NCBI GenBank assembly: GCA_030248215.1
Contig: JASANG010003998.1
Span: 186,001 to 250,000, forward strand
Direction: 5' to 3'
Source: Enoplolaimus lenunculus
Lineage: Eukaryota > Nematoda > Enoplea > Enoplida > Thoracostomopsidae
DNA: 64,000 nucleotides
Part shown: positions 34,650 through 48,200 of the stretch, in pieces
Layout: each line of letters begins with the position of its first letter
How positions within the stretch are numbered: the stretch's first letter is position 1
Notes under the pieces: generated by a model
Databases searched by the model: none
What the model was told of the DNA's origin: nothing
The model's input: only the letters and a program-made list of their open reading frames with translations
Position numbers and translations under genes: made by a program

Positions 34650-36486
34650 TCAAATTTTAATTCCATCTTTAACTGTACAGTTGATACTTTAATAAAATAG
34701 TTTGGTGATCTTTTTAATGTAATTTTGGGTACCAAACATATACAGCATCCACTAAAATCATTGCATTTGTTAAAGGACTAACACATGTTTTCCAATTCTT
34801 CCAGCGTGTTCATTAGAAATAAGTCTGTTTCTACGACAGCTTTGGTTATTCAGAATTATAGTTGGCGCATTCCATTTTGCATAGCTTTCCTAGACGTAGA
34901 CTTAGTTTTTGTAAATAAGAAGTTTTTGGGGCTAAATTTGACACTGGTGCTAGATTCGCACAAATCTTGTCTGCTGGACGTAACTAGTATTTTAAACATG
35001 TAACACTGTGCGCGCACCAAGTTTACGTTTTTCACATTAATATTGTTAATTTGGTAGAAGGTAAAAGACCAATACATCACTGCTCATTATTTAACCATGC
35101 CTAAGCCTGTGAACCTCTTCCAATGTCCACGTTTAACCCTAACCCTAAACATAATAGACGAGACATACTCCTATTCTATTAGTTCAGTCGATATGCATGT
35201 GAGGACAGTAGGGCAGTTTGTGTAACGAGGCGGTAACTATACCATGTAGACGCATCAGATATGCACGCTACCCATTCTCACAGGTAATGCGGAAACGGGT
35301 AGCAAAATTTTGCCGCGAGCAAACCCGCGGGTATAGAATTTGAAAACGCGGGTAAAAATTTGTGATTCGTCACCAGCCTAACATTTTCATAACACACTTG
35401 AGACCACATAGTGCAGAACGACTTGAATTTTTAAATTGTTTTTACCGTATGAGTGAAAAATAAGTCTATAATTACACTCCTGAAATGCTGCTGTTAAATT
35501 GAGAAATATTTGTGGGGTTTTGAGTGGCAGCAACAATATATCTTATTCCATTCGCTCATGTTCTTCGCGTTCCAATAGAGGTTATAATTTTCTTTGGCTT
35601 GGAACAATATGTTAACAGCTTTCTGATATAGGACTTAAGACAAAGTGTGACGAAGCCGCAAAGAAATGAGTGTCTATGCGATCTTTACAGCGATTTGCAC
35701 AGACAAGAATGTTCTGATCCACTGATTATCCGTCGCCGAACGATATATTTTTAACGGTCATACGTGTTCTTAATATGCAATATAGTCCGGTGTTACAATT
35801 TTTACTTAATGGTTTGTTTCGAAAGTTACAGATAATAAATTTTTGTAATGTATATGAATGAGTAACATCAATGCACTGTAAAATTACACAATTATATTGA
35901 ACGTATAAAGGCCGGCAGCGGCAAAGGAATTTTGAGCGGGTGTATCCGCGGGTACAAAATGCCGCGGATAAAACGCAACGCGGGATAAAAAGTCTTTACT
36001 GAATTACACCTCTGACACACCTGTCAAAGTCAACTAAGGCTTAGCAGCTTTGTGGAACAGTTATTGGTCGTTTTTCACACCAATCAACAGTTAGCACCAA
36101 CTGCATTCAAAATGAATACGCTTTTATAATTATGTTGTTTCAGTCCCATTCTTATAGCAGGTCTTCATTTCCCTAAGAGACAAAACCTAAACAATAAATT
36201 AATTATATATAATTAACAATTTAAAACTCATTCAGTCACGGATCACAATTGTGTGTCTAATTATTTATGCACAGTGCCATAGACACAAAGCGCAAAATAT
36301 TCAAACTTCTGTTGAGTGCTTCTGGTTTTACAGCATGTTTAAATTATTCTAAAACCCAAAAAGCAGCAATAGAAATCGACAAAATAGGCTAATATATCTT
36401 TTTGGTTCTTCTGTAATGACTGTAGGCACGCAGTCAGTTTCCAGGTCGATAATTTGAAGATTTTGGTACTAGACTCATTGTAAATT
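34650..36486. other. No gene; possible second hAT-like relic
   Basis: No exon is supported. Sequences of the ACCCGCGGGT type, like the subterminal zones of the 969-2112 element, appear at 35285-35370 and again at 35930-35995 in opposite sense. They may bound a ~700-bp relative, but the ends and any target duplication could not be fixed. Confidence 0.3.
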
Positions 36487-36984
36487 AATCCAAAGCAGAA
36501 ACCCTTAAGTTGTCTTTGTCGTTATGGCAAGTGTTGCGTCCTCCAAAAACAAAACGCCAACAACGAATTATTTATATATGCATTAGCAATTTAAAATTAT
36601 TTAAGAAGAAGAAACTTTGCCCTACAGTCAATAGTTATGATTGTATGTCTAATTATTTATGCACAGTTCCATAGAAACAAAGCACAAAATATTCAAACTT
36701 CTGCTGATTGCTTCTCATTTACAGTATTTTAAATTTGTTTAAATACCAAAAAGCAACAATAGGACTCAACAAATTAGGCTAATAAACCTTTTTGTCATTC
36801 TCTATGATTATAGGCGCATAAGTAGTTTTTTGGTTGATAATTTTTAATTAGTTTTGGTACTAGAATCATTGTTAAGGTCTCGCAGTAACGTTTAAACTGT
36901 AAAATGTTGCTACCTAACATGGGACATGAGAAAGGAATAATAAGCACCATACCGTGTGCGGTGATAAGGACTAGCACTAAACTT

Positions 36985-37195
36985 TCCCACAGAAATTTAA
37001 ATTGTCCCATCAAAATTTGAATTTTCCCGCGAAAATTTAAGATTTTCCCACCATAATTTAAATTTTCCAGCGAAAATTTGAATTTCCCGCCAAAATTTGT
37101 ATTTCCCTACCAAAATTTGAATTTTCCAGTCAAAATTTAACTTTCCCGCCAAAATTTGAATTTCCCTCAAAATTTGAATTTTTCCGCCAAAATTT
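36985..37195. repeat. CCGCCAAAATTTGAATTT array (copy A)
   Basis: About ten imperfect copies of a 20-bp unit. Repeated at 41896-42105 in copy B. Open frames across it reflect the repeat. Confidence 0.8.
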
Positions 37196-37199
37196 GTAT

Positions 37200-37475
37200 G
37201 CATGCGTGTATTCAGTATTTTAAAGCACATCTGTACCGCTCCCGCCCGACTTACCATATACGTATTACCTAGCACCCGAAGGTGGGACTGTCTCACTGAA
37301 CATCATATGATATTCATTGTAATTTTGGAATATCATATAATATTTGCATGAATGTCCCACAATATCACGTGACATACCAACTCTACGAGCCCGAATTTTT
37401 TTGTTCACGTCGAATTAACATGGGACAATTCTTGACCCGACTGCCTCCGTTATAAGGTGAATCCCGCATTAGTTG
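37200..37475. mobile_element. Partial ATCATATGAT-family element
   Basis: Shares AAAGCACATCTG, ATCATATGATATTC, TATCACGTGACATACC and GTCGAATTAACATGG with the copies at 45725 and 61807, and ends in CGTTATAAGGTGAATCCC. The left part merges with the neighbouring array. In duplication copy B it is cut at 42265. Confidence 0.55.
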
Positions 37476-37917
37476 GCCATGTCTAAGATTTTACGCGTAA
37501 TTCCCTTGTTTACACTTATCTTATTGGCTCTCTGTAGCTGTTTTCACTTTGTCCACTAGTAAGTTCCAGTCGCGTCTGTGCATAACGACTCTCATTGGGC
37601 ACGCGTGAAAACCAAGAAGCGTAAATTTTAGGCACGAGCGCGAGCAGCGACAGCAAACCGATGTTTCTGTGCACTGTTAGGCGACACAGTGCGTTGGAAA
37701 ATGTCGAGGCGCTGAGTAAGACGGGGAGGGTGCATTATGCATGTTGTGCGTAGAGGTTAAGAAATTTAGTAAAATAAGCCCCGTTAAGATTCTCTCGATT
37801 TCACAAAGGGGGTGTATGTGCAAATTGTTGCTTAAACTTTGCCTGGCATTTTTGATGACGCAGGTATGAATTTTGTACAAATTTTGGGCGAGGATTACGT
37901 ATTTTGTGGAGGTTATA

Positions 37918-38913
37918 ATGTCATTCACACGTTATAATGCGTGTGCTCCACACATTCAATGTCCCTACCGTTTTGAACAGACAGAATATATGTCCATACC
38001 GTTTATTAAAAGCAATTTTCGTCGCATCACTTGCGACACAAATTGATGGACATTTAGACGTTTTCGGCAACGGTGTAGCGGAGAAATTCATAATCTGCGA
38101 ACAGTGTGCGGACTTTTTAATTTGGCAGGAAATTGAAACTGTGATGGTGGCTTAAAATCAGGCGGGAAATAACAACTTTTGAAAGAAATTTAAATTTTGG
38201 CGGGAAATTCAAATTTTGGCGTAAAAATTCAAATTTTAGCGGGAGAATTGGAATTTTGGCTTGAAATTCAAATTTTAGCGCTAATATTCAAATTTTGGCG
38301 GGAAATTCAAATTTTATGCGGGAATATTCAAATTTTGGCGGAAGAACTAAAATTTTGGTTATAAATCCAAATTTGCAAAATAATTCAAATTTTGGCGGCA
38401 GTATTTAAATTTGGGTGGGAAAATTCAAATTTTGGCGGGAGAACTTAAATTTTGGCGGGAAATTCAAATTTTGGCGGGAAATTCAAATCTTGCCGGGAGA
38501 ATTTAAATTTTGGCGGGAAATTGAAATTTTATGCGGGAATATTCAAATTTTGGTGGGAACATTTAAATTTTGGCGGGAATATTCAAATTTTTGCGGGAAC
38601 ATTCAAATTTTAGCGGGAACATTCAACTTTTAGCGGGACAATTTAAATTTTGGCGGGAAATCGAAATTTTTGAGGAAAAACTAAATTATGAAGAAACCTA
38701 AAATTTTGCGAAAAATAAAATTTTTAAGCGAACTATCTATATAGCAGACATTCGATACCTATTGTACAGTTGAGTGGGACATTGAAGGCAAACATCGACA
38801 GTATGAAAATGTCCGCTACACCGTCTACGCAAAAGTTGCATTATCCGCGCAGCTAACTATATTGTAGGACGTTGCGTGAGCAAATCGCACGCGTTATAAC
38901 GTGTGAGTGACAT
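37918..38913. mobile_element. ~1.0-kb inverted-repeat element with an internal 20-bp array
   Basis: The left end ATGTCATTCACACGTTATAA and the right end TTATAACGTGTGAGTGACAT are inverted. An inner pair (GGTGTAGCGGA near 38070 and TCCGCTACACC near 38813) supports the same symmetry. The middle, 38160-38660, is an array of TTGGCGGGAAATTCAAATT. No transposase frame. Copy B retains only the right half (42266-42728). Confidence 0.6.
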
Positions 38914-40700
38914 GAACTGATTGAAACAAAGGCTTATACTTAGTAAAGAGTCACGAGCCAGAAGGAAAATTGCTAAACAATACTCAGAGTATTGAGGGTC
39001 AACGGTGACATGGGAGCCAAATTTGCCTGATGCTAAGCATTAAGGAATAGTTAAACAAAAGAGCTAAGGCCCTGTGTACCTGTTAAAACTTTCAGTGTGC
39101 CCCGTGACTTGATACGATTCTAACCTGGTCCCAAGAAACGAAACCGTAAGACATACTATTCCTGTTGACTATCAAACTACTGAATGTGCAGCCTGCAAGA
39201 ACTAGGCCTAGGACCATAGGGATCACAAAATACTTTATAAACAGACGCGTTTGACCTTGTCGATTCTTTAATAAAGACCTTTAATTTTGTGAAATTGGTA
39301 TTATGGCTCATCCACGTTACAGTGCGTGCGCTAGTGTAGAAAATTGTCTAATAACCCGGTTAGGAACTATGTCTTAGATTCACGGTAGGCATGTGTGCTT
39401 CTTTCAGGAGTACAATAAACTAAGTTTAGCACACCCAGGCAAACAGCATGCCCTAGATACACGGTTTTTTTTGGATAGTGTAGATATATCCTCGCATCTT
39501 AGGCTAAGCATCTAGTAACCTTAGCTAGACTGGTTAGGAGGCAATTTCAGAGATGGACGCGTTATCTTGAGACATAACCGAGAACGGCGGGGTATGATGC
39601 AGCCCCGCTCGGGTACAATTGGTTGGCGGTAAGGCAGCTGGCATATGGTAAGACGACGCTAGGCAGCTAGGGATTGACCTTGTTTAATATCTACGCACAT
39701 AACTTTCGTTAGCTATTCATTCTAGTTTTAACTAGCTAGCTCACGCCGCATTATCTTTGAGTGAACTCAACCAGGAAAGGATTATTAGTAAGTTATTAAC
39801 TCAAGGTATTTGTCCAACTGTTTCTGCTGCCTAATAATAAGTACAATTCCAAAGGCCTGGATCGATCCGCCTTTCTGAAAAAGAGTAAATAACATTCAGA
39901 GTCAAATTCTCCAGGATTACAGAGGAACCCTCGAGAAAACAACCAACCTCAGAAAGAGACCAGTGTCCACCCGCACCTAAACCCAAATACCACTGATTTT
40001 TACTTCAGGAATTGGTTGTGTGCATACACTTGAAATAAAACCATTGAGAAAATCTTATTGTTGAGGATGCAACTCGACCGCGCATGCGACTGTTCGGGAG
40101 AGTTTAGGCGTACGACGACGTCGGAGTTTTGTGACTCTCAAAATCCGATGTCGTCGGGGGACCGTCATCCTCTGGGCAAGTAGCTTATAAGATAGACCCA
40201 TGGCCACGAACACCCGTGAGGGATACCACTCGGATTCGACCGCAGGGGCACCCGTTCGTCGCAGCCGTAACTATATTACAGAGCGAATTGTTGTATTTTT
40301 TCAGAATTGCAAGAAAACCGGACGACCCGAAAAGTAACATAGGTCAATTTGGTTTGTGTCGGGTGACTGAATTACAAGAAATGTTAACCAAACGCCAAAA
40401 ATAAAATAAAAATTAATTTACTAAGAACATCGTTCTAATATCTTTTACACTAAAGAGATGTAGAATTTTTTCTTTCCTTGCCAGAAATTTTGAGAAAATA
40501 GATCGCCTCTATAAATTCGCTTGCATGCGCACCTGCTATTATATATACTTATGACATTTTTCTAGAAGAAAAATTGTTACGATGGTAACTTAGCAATTCT
40601 AAAAATCTTTATTTAACTTTTAAATGTATCTGCATGATACAATAATACATAAAACAGTAAAGACACCGCCGTAATTATTTCGGCTAATTAAACTGAACAA
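38914..40700. other. Upstream region of the first degenerin exon; no confident gene
   Basis: Repeated in copy B. Contains one end (GGCTCATCCACGTTACAGTG, 39304) of the TTA-target element family. A 45-codon frame from a well-placed ATG at 40200 lies after an imperfect hairpin (CGACGACGTCGGAG with CCGATGTCGTCG). An overlapping 62-codon frame is at 40216. Neither frame can be spliced onto the exon at 40705. Promoter elements could not be assigned. Confidence 0.35.
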
Positions 40701-40704
40701 AACT

Positions 40705-40872
40705 ATGATTGACTCGTCGTGTCATGGCTTGGCGACAGCGCAAAGCGCTCGGACACTAACGCCTCGAATTTTTTGGAGCGTAGTTTTTGTGGTTGCAGTT
40801 GTGTTTTGCATGGTTCAATTTAGAACCATTGTCATCAATTATTTAAATTACAACTACACCGTCGAATATGAG
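40705..40872 (+). CDS. Duplicate first exon of the degenerin gene (copy A)
   Basis: Encodes 56 residues: a very short N-terminus with the CHG motif, R-T-L-T-P-R-I-F-W, a membrane helix and the start of the extracellular part, ending at donor GAG|GTAAAT. Identical in protein to 44520-44687 up to the donor; the one coding difference seen is silent. An in-frame stop lies upstream with no AG between it and the ATG, so the ATG at 40705 is the expected start. It could splice to 45382, skipping copy B, or be a non-functional duplicate. Confidence 0.6.
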
Positions 40873-41400
40873 GTAAATTTGTCATTTCAATTTTTAGCAC
40901 GTTCTAACCATTGCCTACCTTTGTTAGAAATTAACGTGGAATTTTTGACTTATACCATACAAGAAAAAGTGAGTAGATGAATACTGTAACGTTGTATAAA
41001 TATATTCCTAAGTCTAAGCCTCACTTTATGCAAAAAATCATGCTTTAATCTACTCAGTATAAGTTCTACGGAAAACTTGTTCGATCTTCAGCTGTACATG
41101 GGAGTTAGCCGATAAAACGTTCAAGTGAAAACCGCTCTCTGAATTTTAGTTGCTGAAACGCTTGCGGCCAGACACGTTTAACATCGAAATAAAGCTAAAT
41201 CACGAGCAACTTTTGTCCAAACACATTAATGATAATCTGCCTAAATCCGTTTCAATATGTTGAAAATCAATTTTTTACTAAAAAATACTTGGCCAAGAAC
41301 GTAGTTCTAAACCCAACCCCACATGAGGCTGGTTTGTCGAAGAGTTTGGGATATCAACAAATTAATTCAGATAATAAATTATAGTGTGTCTAACAATAAT

Positions 41401-44400
41401 CCAAAGCAGAAACCCTTAAGTTGTCTTTGTCGTTATGGCAAGTGTTGCGTCCTCCAAAAACAAAACGCCAACAACGAATTATTTATATATGCATTAGCAA
41501 TTTAAAATTATTTAAGAAGAAGAAACTTTGCCCTACAGTCAATAGTTATGATTGTATGTCTAATTATTTATGCACAGTTCCATAGAAACAAAGCACAAAA
41601 TATTCAAACTTCTGCTGATTGCTTCTGATTTACAGTATTTTAAATTTGTTTAAATACCAAAAAGCAACAATAGGACTCAACAAATTAGGCTAATAAACCT
41701 TTTTGTCATTCTCTATGATTATAGGCGCATAAGTAGTTTTTTGGTTGATAATTTTTAATTAGTTTTGGTACTAGAATCATTGTTAAGGTCTCGCAGTAAC
41801 GTTTAAACTGTAAAATGTTGCTACCTAACATGGGACATGAGAAAGGAATAATAAGCACCATACCGTGTGCGGTGATAAGGACTAGCACTAAACTTTCCCA
41901 CCGAAATTTAAATTGTCCCATCAAAATTTGAATTTTCCCGCGAAAATTTAAGATTTTCCCACCATAATTTAAATTTTCCAGCGAAAATTTGAATTTCCCG
42001 CCAAAATTTGTATTTCCCTACCAAAATTTGAATTTTCCAGTCAAAATTTAACTTTCCCGCCAAAATTTGAATTTCCCTCAAAATTTGAATTTTTCCGCCA
42101 AAATTTGTATGCATGCGTGTATTCAGTATTTTAAAGCACATCTGTACCGCTCCCGCCCGACTTACCATATACGTATTACCTAGCACCCGAAGATGGGACT
42201 GTCTCACTGAACATCATATGATATTCATTGTAATTTTGGAATATCATATAATATTTGCATGAATGTTTGGCGGGAAATTCAAATTTTGGCGGGAAATTCA
42301 AATCTTGCCGGGAGAATTTAAATTTTGGCGGGAAATTGAAATTTTATGCGGGAATATTCAAATTTTGGTGGGAACATTTAAATTTTGGCAGGAATATTCA
42401 AATTTTTGCGGGAACATTCAAATTTTAGCGGGAACATTCAACTTTTAGCGGGACAATTTAAATTTTGGCGGGAAATCGAAATTTTTGAGGAAAAACTAAA
42501 TTATGAAGAAACCTAAAATTTTGCGAAAAATAAAATTTTTAAGCGAACTATCTATATAGCAGACATTCGATACCTATTGTACAGTTGAGTGGGACATTCA
42601 AGGCAAACATCGACAGTATGAAAATGTCCGCTACACCGTCTACGCAAAAGTTGCATTATCCGCGCAGCTAACTATATTGTAGGACGTTGCGTGAGCAAAT
42701 CGCACGCGTTATAACGTGTGAGTGACATGAACTGATTGAAACAAAGGCTTATACTTAGTAAAGAGTCACGAGCCAGAAGGAAAATTGCTAAACAATACTC
42801 AGAGTATTGAGGGTCAACGGTGACATGGGAGCCAAATTTGCCTGATGCTAAGCATTAAGGAATAGTTAAACAAAAGAGCTAAGGCCCTGTGTACCTGTTA
42901 AAACTTTCAGTGTGCCCCGTGACTTGATACGATTCTAACCTGGTCCCAAGAAACGAAACCGTAAGACATACTATTCCTGTTGACTATCAAACTACTGAAT
43001 GTGCAGCCTGCAAGAACTAGGCCTAGGACCATAGGGATCACAAAATACTTTATAAACAGACGCGTTTGACCTTGTCGATTCTTTAATAAAGACCTTTAAT
43101 TTTGTAAAATTGGTATTATGGCTCATCCACGTTACAGTGCGTGCGCTAGTGTAGAAAATTGTCTAATAACCCGGTTAGGAACTATGTCTTAGATTCACGG
43201 TAGGCATGTGTGCTTCTTTCAGGAGTACAATAAACTAAGTTTAGCACACCCAGGCAAACAGCATGCCCTAGATACACGGTTTTTTTTGGATAGTGTAGAT
43301 ATATCCTCGCATCTTAGGCTAAGCATCTAGTAACCTTAGCTAGACTGGTTAGGAGGCAATTTCAGAGATGGACGCGTTATCTTGAGACATAACCGAGAAC
43401 GGCGGGGTATGATGCAGCCCCGCTCGGGTACAATTGGTTGGCGGTAAGGCAGCTGGCATATGGTAAGACGACGCTAGGCAGCTAGGGATTGACCTTGTTT
43501 AATATCTACGCACATAACTTTCGTTAGCTATTCATTCTAGTTTTAACTAGCTAGCTCACGCCGCATTATCTTTGAGTGAACTCAACCAGGAAAGGATTAT
43601 TAGTAAGTTATTAACTCAAGGTATTTGTCCAACTGTTTCTGCTGCCTAATAATAAGTACAATTCCAAAGGCCTGGATCGATCCGCCTTTCTGAAAAAGAG
43701 TAAATAACATTCAGAGTCAAATTCTCCAGGATTACAGAGAAACCCTCGAGAAAACAACCAACCTCAGAAAGAGACCAGTGTCCACCCGCACCTAAACCCA
43801 AATACCACTGATTTTTACTTCAGGAATTGGTTGTGTGCATACACTTGAAATAAAACCATTGAGAAAATCTTATTGTTGAGGATGCAACTCGACCGCGCAT
43901 GCGACTGTTCGGGAGAGTTTAGGCGTACGACGACGTCGGAGTTTTGTGACTCTCAAAATCCGATGTCGTCGGGGGACCGTCATCCTCTGGGCAAGTAGCT
44001 TATAAGATAGACCCATGGCCACGAACACCCGTGAGGGATACCACTCGGATTCGACCGCAGGGGCACCCGTTCGTCGCAGCCGTAACTATATTACAGAGCG
44101 AATTGTTGTATTTTTTCAGGATTGCGAGAAAACCGGACGACCCGAAAAGTAACATAGGTCAATTTGGTTTGTGTCGGGTGACTGAATTACAAGAAATGTT
44201 AACCAAACGCCAAAAATAAAATAAAAATTAATTTACTAAGAACATCGTTCTAATATCTTTTACACTAAAGAGATGTAGAATTTTTTTTTTCCTTGCCAGA
44301 AATTTTGAGAAAATAGATCGCCTCTATAAATTCGCTTGCATGCGCACCTGCTATTATATATACTTATGACATTTTTCTAGAAGAAAAATTGTTACGATGG

Positions 44401-45215
44401 TAACTTAGCAATTCTAAAAATCTTTATTTAATTTTTAAATGTATCTGCATGATACAATAATACATAAAACAGTAAAGACACCGCCGTAATTATTTCGGCT
44501 AATTAAACTGAACAAAACTATGATTGACTCGTCGTGTCATGGCTTGGCGACAGCACAAAGCGCTCGGACACTAACGCCTCGAATTTTTTGGAGCGTAGTT
44601 TTTGTGGTTGCAGTTGTGTTTTGCATGGTTCAATTTAGAACCATTGTCATCAATTATTTAAATTACAACTACACCGTCGAATATGAGGTAAATTTGTCAT
44701 TTCAATTTTTAGCACGTTCTAACCATTGCCTACCTTTGTTAGAAATTAACGTGGAATTTTTGACTTATACCATACAAGGAAAAGTGAGTAGATGAATACT
44801 GTAACGTTGTATAAATATATTCCTAAGTCTAAGCCTCACTTTATGCAAAAAATCATGCTTTAATCTACTCAGTATAAGTTCTACGGAAAACTTGTTCGAT
44901 CTTCAGCTGTACATGGGAGTTAGCCGATAAAACGTTCAAGTGAAAACCGCTTTCTGAATTTTAGTTGCTGAAACGCTTGCGGCCAGACACGTTTAACATC
45001 GAAATAAAGCTAAATCACGAGCAACTTTTGTCCAAACACATTAATGATAATCTGCCTAAATCCGTTTCAATATGTTGAAAATCAATTTTTTACTAAAAAA
45101 TACTTGGCCAAGAACGTAGTTCTAAACCCAACCCCACATGAGGCTGGTTTGTCGAAGAGTTTGGGATATCAACAAATTAATTCAGATAATAAATTATAGT
45201 GTGTCTAACAATAAT
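41401..45215 (+). repeat. Tandem segmental duplication, copy B (3.8 kb)
   Basis: Head-to-tail repeat of copy A, ending at CTAACAATAAT, after which the unique sequence leading to degenerin exon 2 begins. It lacks the left part of the inverted-repeat element present in copy A. The near identity implies a recent duplication, or two haplotypes joined during assembly. Confidence 0.85.
44520..44687 (+). CDS. Degenerin exon 1 (copy B): HG motif and first membrane helix
   Basis: CHGLATAQSARTLTPRIFW matches the DEG/ENaC pattern in which a His-Gly pair needed for gating precedes helix 1. The helix follows (SVVFVVAVVFCMVQF), then NYTVEYE, and donor GTAAAT in phase 0. The intracellular N-terminus is only about five residues before HG, shorter than usual, so an alternative upstream start is possible though no splice route was found. 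Preceded by a likely 5' untranslated leader without an acceptor. Confidence 0.7.
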
Positions 45216-48200
45216 TTACGTATATGCACAAACATGCCGATAATCAATACTTGGAATCGCGTAAGAAATGGAAAAAGCATAACGAACATTATACCCAGGT
45301 TAAATGCTAATAGTTACAATGGTTACATTGGTGCACAACTATTTAAAACAACAGTCAGCTACATCTTAACTTTGTTTTTAGTTGCTTGGCGGTTCTGTTC
45401 CATTTCCAGCAGTTACACTGTGCAATTTGAATCCGGTGAAAAGAAGTGCAATAGCGAAAGTTCCTGAACTCGTAGCACTGGTAAGCTTTAGCCCTTTGAT
45501 AACTGACGCGAAAAGAATTGTGTAAATACCGGGCGTAAACACACAGTCATAAGTTGTACATCGGTAGTACATATTACCGGATGTAACATACTATAAAATT
45601 GTCAAAATACCGCGTACTGGTTATGTTAATTTGTCCACTATGAATTAAATACATTATATATACAACTAACTGAACAACTAGATGCGTAGCCAGGATTTTA
45701 GGCTTGTCGGAAGTAATCTTTTGCGGGGTTCATGTTATAACCGTGGCAGATGGAGACACGTTTTGTGCCTATTAGACTATTGGGTAACATTTTGTCTCCT
45801 TATAGACCCCATCCATATCTTGATCAAAAATTCGTAAATGTCTGCTATTATCATGTGTGGGTGACCTTTCGTTCTTCAATATCATATGATATTCGAGGTA
45901 TTGTCTGCGAATATCATATGATATATTTTCAAATGTCTGCATACTTGAGGTAACATCCCCAAATTGTCCTGTTGAATATAATATGATACTAGAATTTGAA
46001 ATTTAAATTTTTGAATTCTGAAGCTGTGGTTCAAAGCGATTTTTGTCAGAACAGATTTCCAGGTGTGCATTTGGTATTTAAAGCACATCTGTGCATTTGC
46101 CGTCCAACTTTCCATTCATTTATTAGCACAGAAAAATTAGACTGTTCTGCTGAATATCATATGATATTCGTTGAAATTTTGGAATATCATATGATATTCT
46201 GATAAATGTCCCAAAGTATCACTTGACATACCGACTATTGTACACGTTGAACATTTGAAAGCGGCGGTTTGTTAGTCAATGTTATATGACATTCGAATTT
46301 TGTCTGTTAACCCAATATACGAGCCCAAATTTTAACGTTGACGTCGAATCAACATGGAACAAACCGTGACCCGCCTGGCCCGGCTGTAACGTGAATCCCC
46401 CATTTCGCGCGTTCTTTGGAATTTTTTAAAGGTTATATCCCCCATTTCAGCAAAAGACATATATACGCCACTGCTAAGTGCTCGTTAGACAAATCTAGGA
46501 ACGGGATCTAACGTCATGCAATTAAGAAACCGGCTAAATTAAGGACTACCAAATTTGATACAACAGCATAAATTATTATTTCTAGCAATCTGTGTACAAC
46601 AGCATGGTAAACGCTATGTTAGCGCAAAGCCAAAATTCAAACGCTTTGAACAGTGGCAAACGACGCAAAAAACGTCAAGGTGAGCTTTTAGCAGATGAAA
46701 GTGAAAATATTTATACGGGGAGGGGTTAATGGCAGGGTTTATTAATGGGTAATAATATAACAAAAACACGCATTTCGGTAAGAAAGAAACGTCCCGCTCC
46801 TAACTGTTACATCGGCCTAAAGTTCTAGGAAAACAACAGCTGACGCACCCAATTTTTTGCATTTTGGATGAATTTCGTCATTTTTATTTTAAAATCGAAC
46901 AATTGCAACATTGTACGATTCATACGTCATTTCGACGATGTTATGAATTTTTGTTACAGTGACATCGGAGGACTCCGATTTATACCGAAAACGGATATCC
47001 GGTTCCCTGGTTGATGGAATTACTTTTAATTATTATCTTTACGAAACATTTTTAATGTTAATGAACGCGGCTATGAACAGCCCATATGCTTATGGGTCAT
47101 CCACCTAATAGTGCACGCACTACTGTAAAAATAGTCCAGGTCTGGGTTAGGAGCTATGTCATTTTCAGGAACTCTGGAGGAAAAATGTTTTATTTACAAT
47201 TGGACTCTTTGCAGAGTGTAAGGACAGCGCAAACATCCTGCTTACAGGGTATTCAATGTCGCTACACTCACAGAACACAGTGCATGAATGTTTTTACACT
47301 GTAACGAGACACTGTTCGAAGGGACTATTGTTGTACATTTGTTTTAGCAGAAGCTATGCACAAAAAATTAAAATTTATTTTGCAGAAACAACGCTGTAGC
47401 GAGAGTCTGCGTTTCGTGAGCAGTCCCTAGCGAGGAACTCTGTTTTGTCCTTACTCCCTTAGAACAGTGTCGGGACAAAACCCTCTATCTAAGTACAGGG
47501 TGTGTTGTCATCAGCCGCTGCTTATACCATCGTTTTTGACCCATATCCTAAGGGAGTGCAAAGGATAATTTTTACAAATATGGCGCATTATTACGTGGAT
47601 GACCCATTATTTTACAATAACTTGTGTTCTCTAGGTAACTGTTTTCACTTGCGCTACATTCTAGGCAATTAATACGGGGCAATACGTTGTTCTCCGATTT
47701 TCTGTAGCGACCCGAAAAAGAGAGGGAGCTGATATTTGTTTTGCGTCTTAAGAGGGTACTCCCGGTTATTCGGTTATCGACTGTTATTTATTTCATACCG
47801 TCCTCCGGCGCCCTTCGTTACTGATACGTATTTGAAATTACAACTTCGTTGAATTAAACGTGTATTTGTCTTTTTTAAAACATGAGCGATAATGCAAAGT
47901 TATACATGGGAAAGTACTTTCAAAACTTAACTATGCCTTATTGTTTTGATCTCAACATTATTTGGGCCTGTAGTTATTTATGCAGTACAATTGAGGGACA
48001 ACTAACATATTTGGACTCTAATTATGGCTTAGGGACTCTATCCGCTTACGGACTCTTATTAGGGATGCGGTCTACTATTGATTGGGACTCAAAATGAAGA
48101 CTTCCTTTTATTACCTCCCTTTTATTCGGGTCACTACAGTATGCCCGTCGTCAACATTTCTTCTGTACCAGTAACATGAACACATACCTTCCATCTACTT

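Larger units (their letters stand above)
36487..41400 (+). repeat. Tandem segmental duplication, copy A (4.9 kb)
   Basis: Copy A is repeated head-to-tail as copy B (41401-45215). From 36490 the offset is 4911 bases; after 38450 it is 3815, because copy B lacks about 1.1 kb corresponding to 37355-38450. Elsewhere the copies differ at only scattered single bases (for example near 40309, 40739 and 40967). Both breakpoints share TAAT, suggesting a short-homology junction. The block includes a first exon of the degenerin gene, an inverted-repeat element and arrays of the GGCGGGAAATTCAAA family. Confidence 0.85.

Noticed and set aside
40200-40404. 45-codon frame from a well-placed ATG (MATNTREGYH) and an overlapping 62-codon frame, also at 44015-44219
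   Set aside because: Considered as the degenerin N-terminal exon, but no acceptor exists between the in-frame stop and the ATG at 40705/44520, so they cannot be joined. Left as upstream sequence of unknown meaning.
36997-42448. Frames with repeated KFKFWREI- or EIQILAG-like units
   Set aside because: Translations of the 20-bp GGCGGGAAATTCAAA arrays within the duplicated block and its elements.
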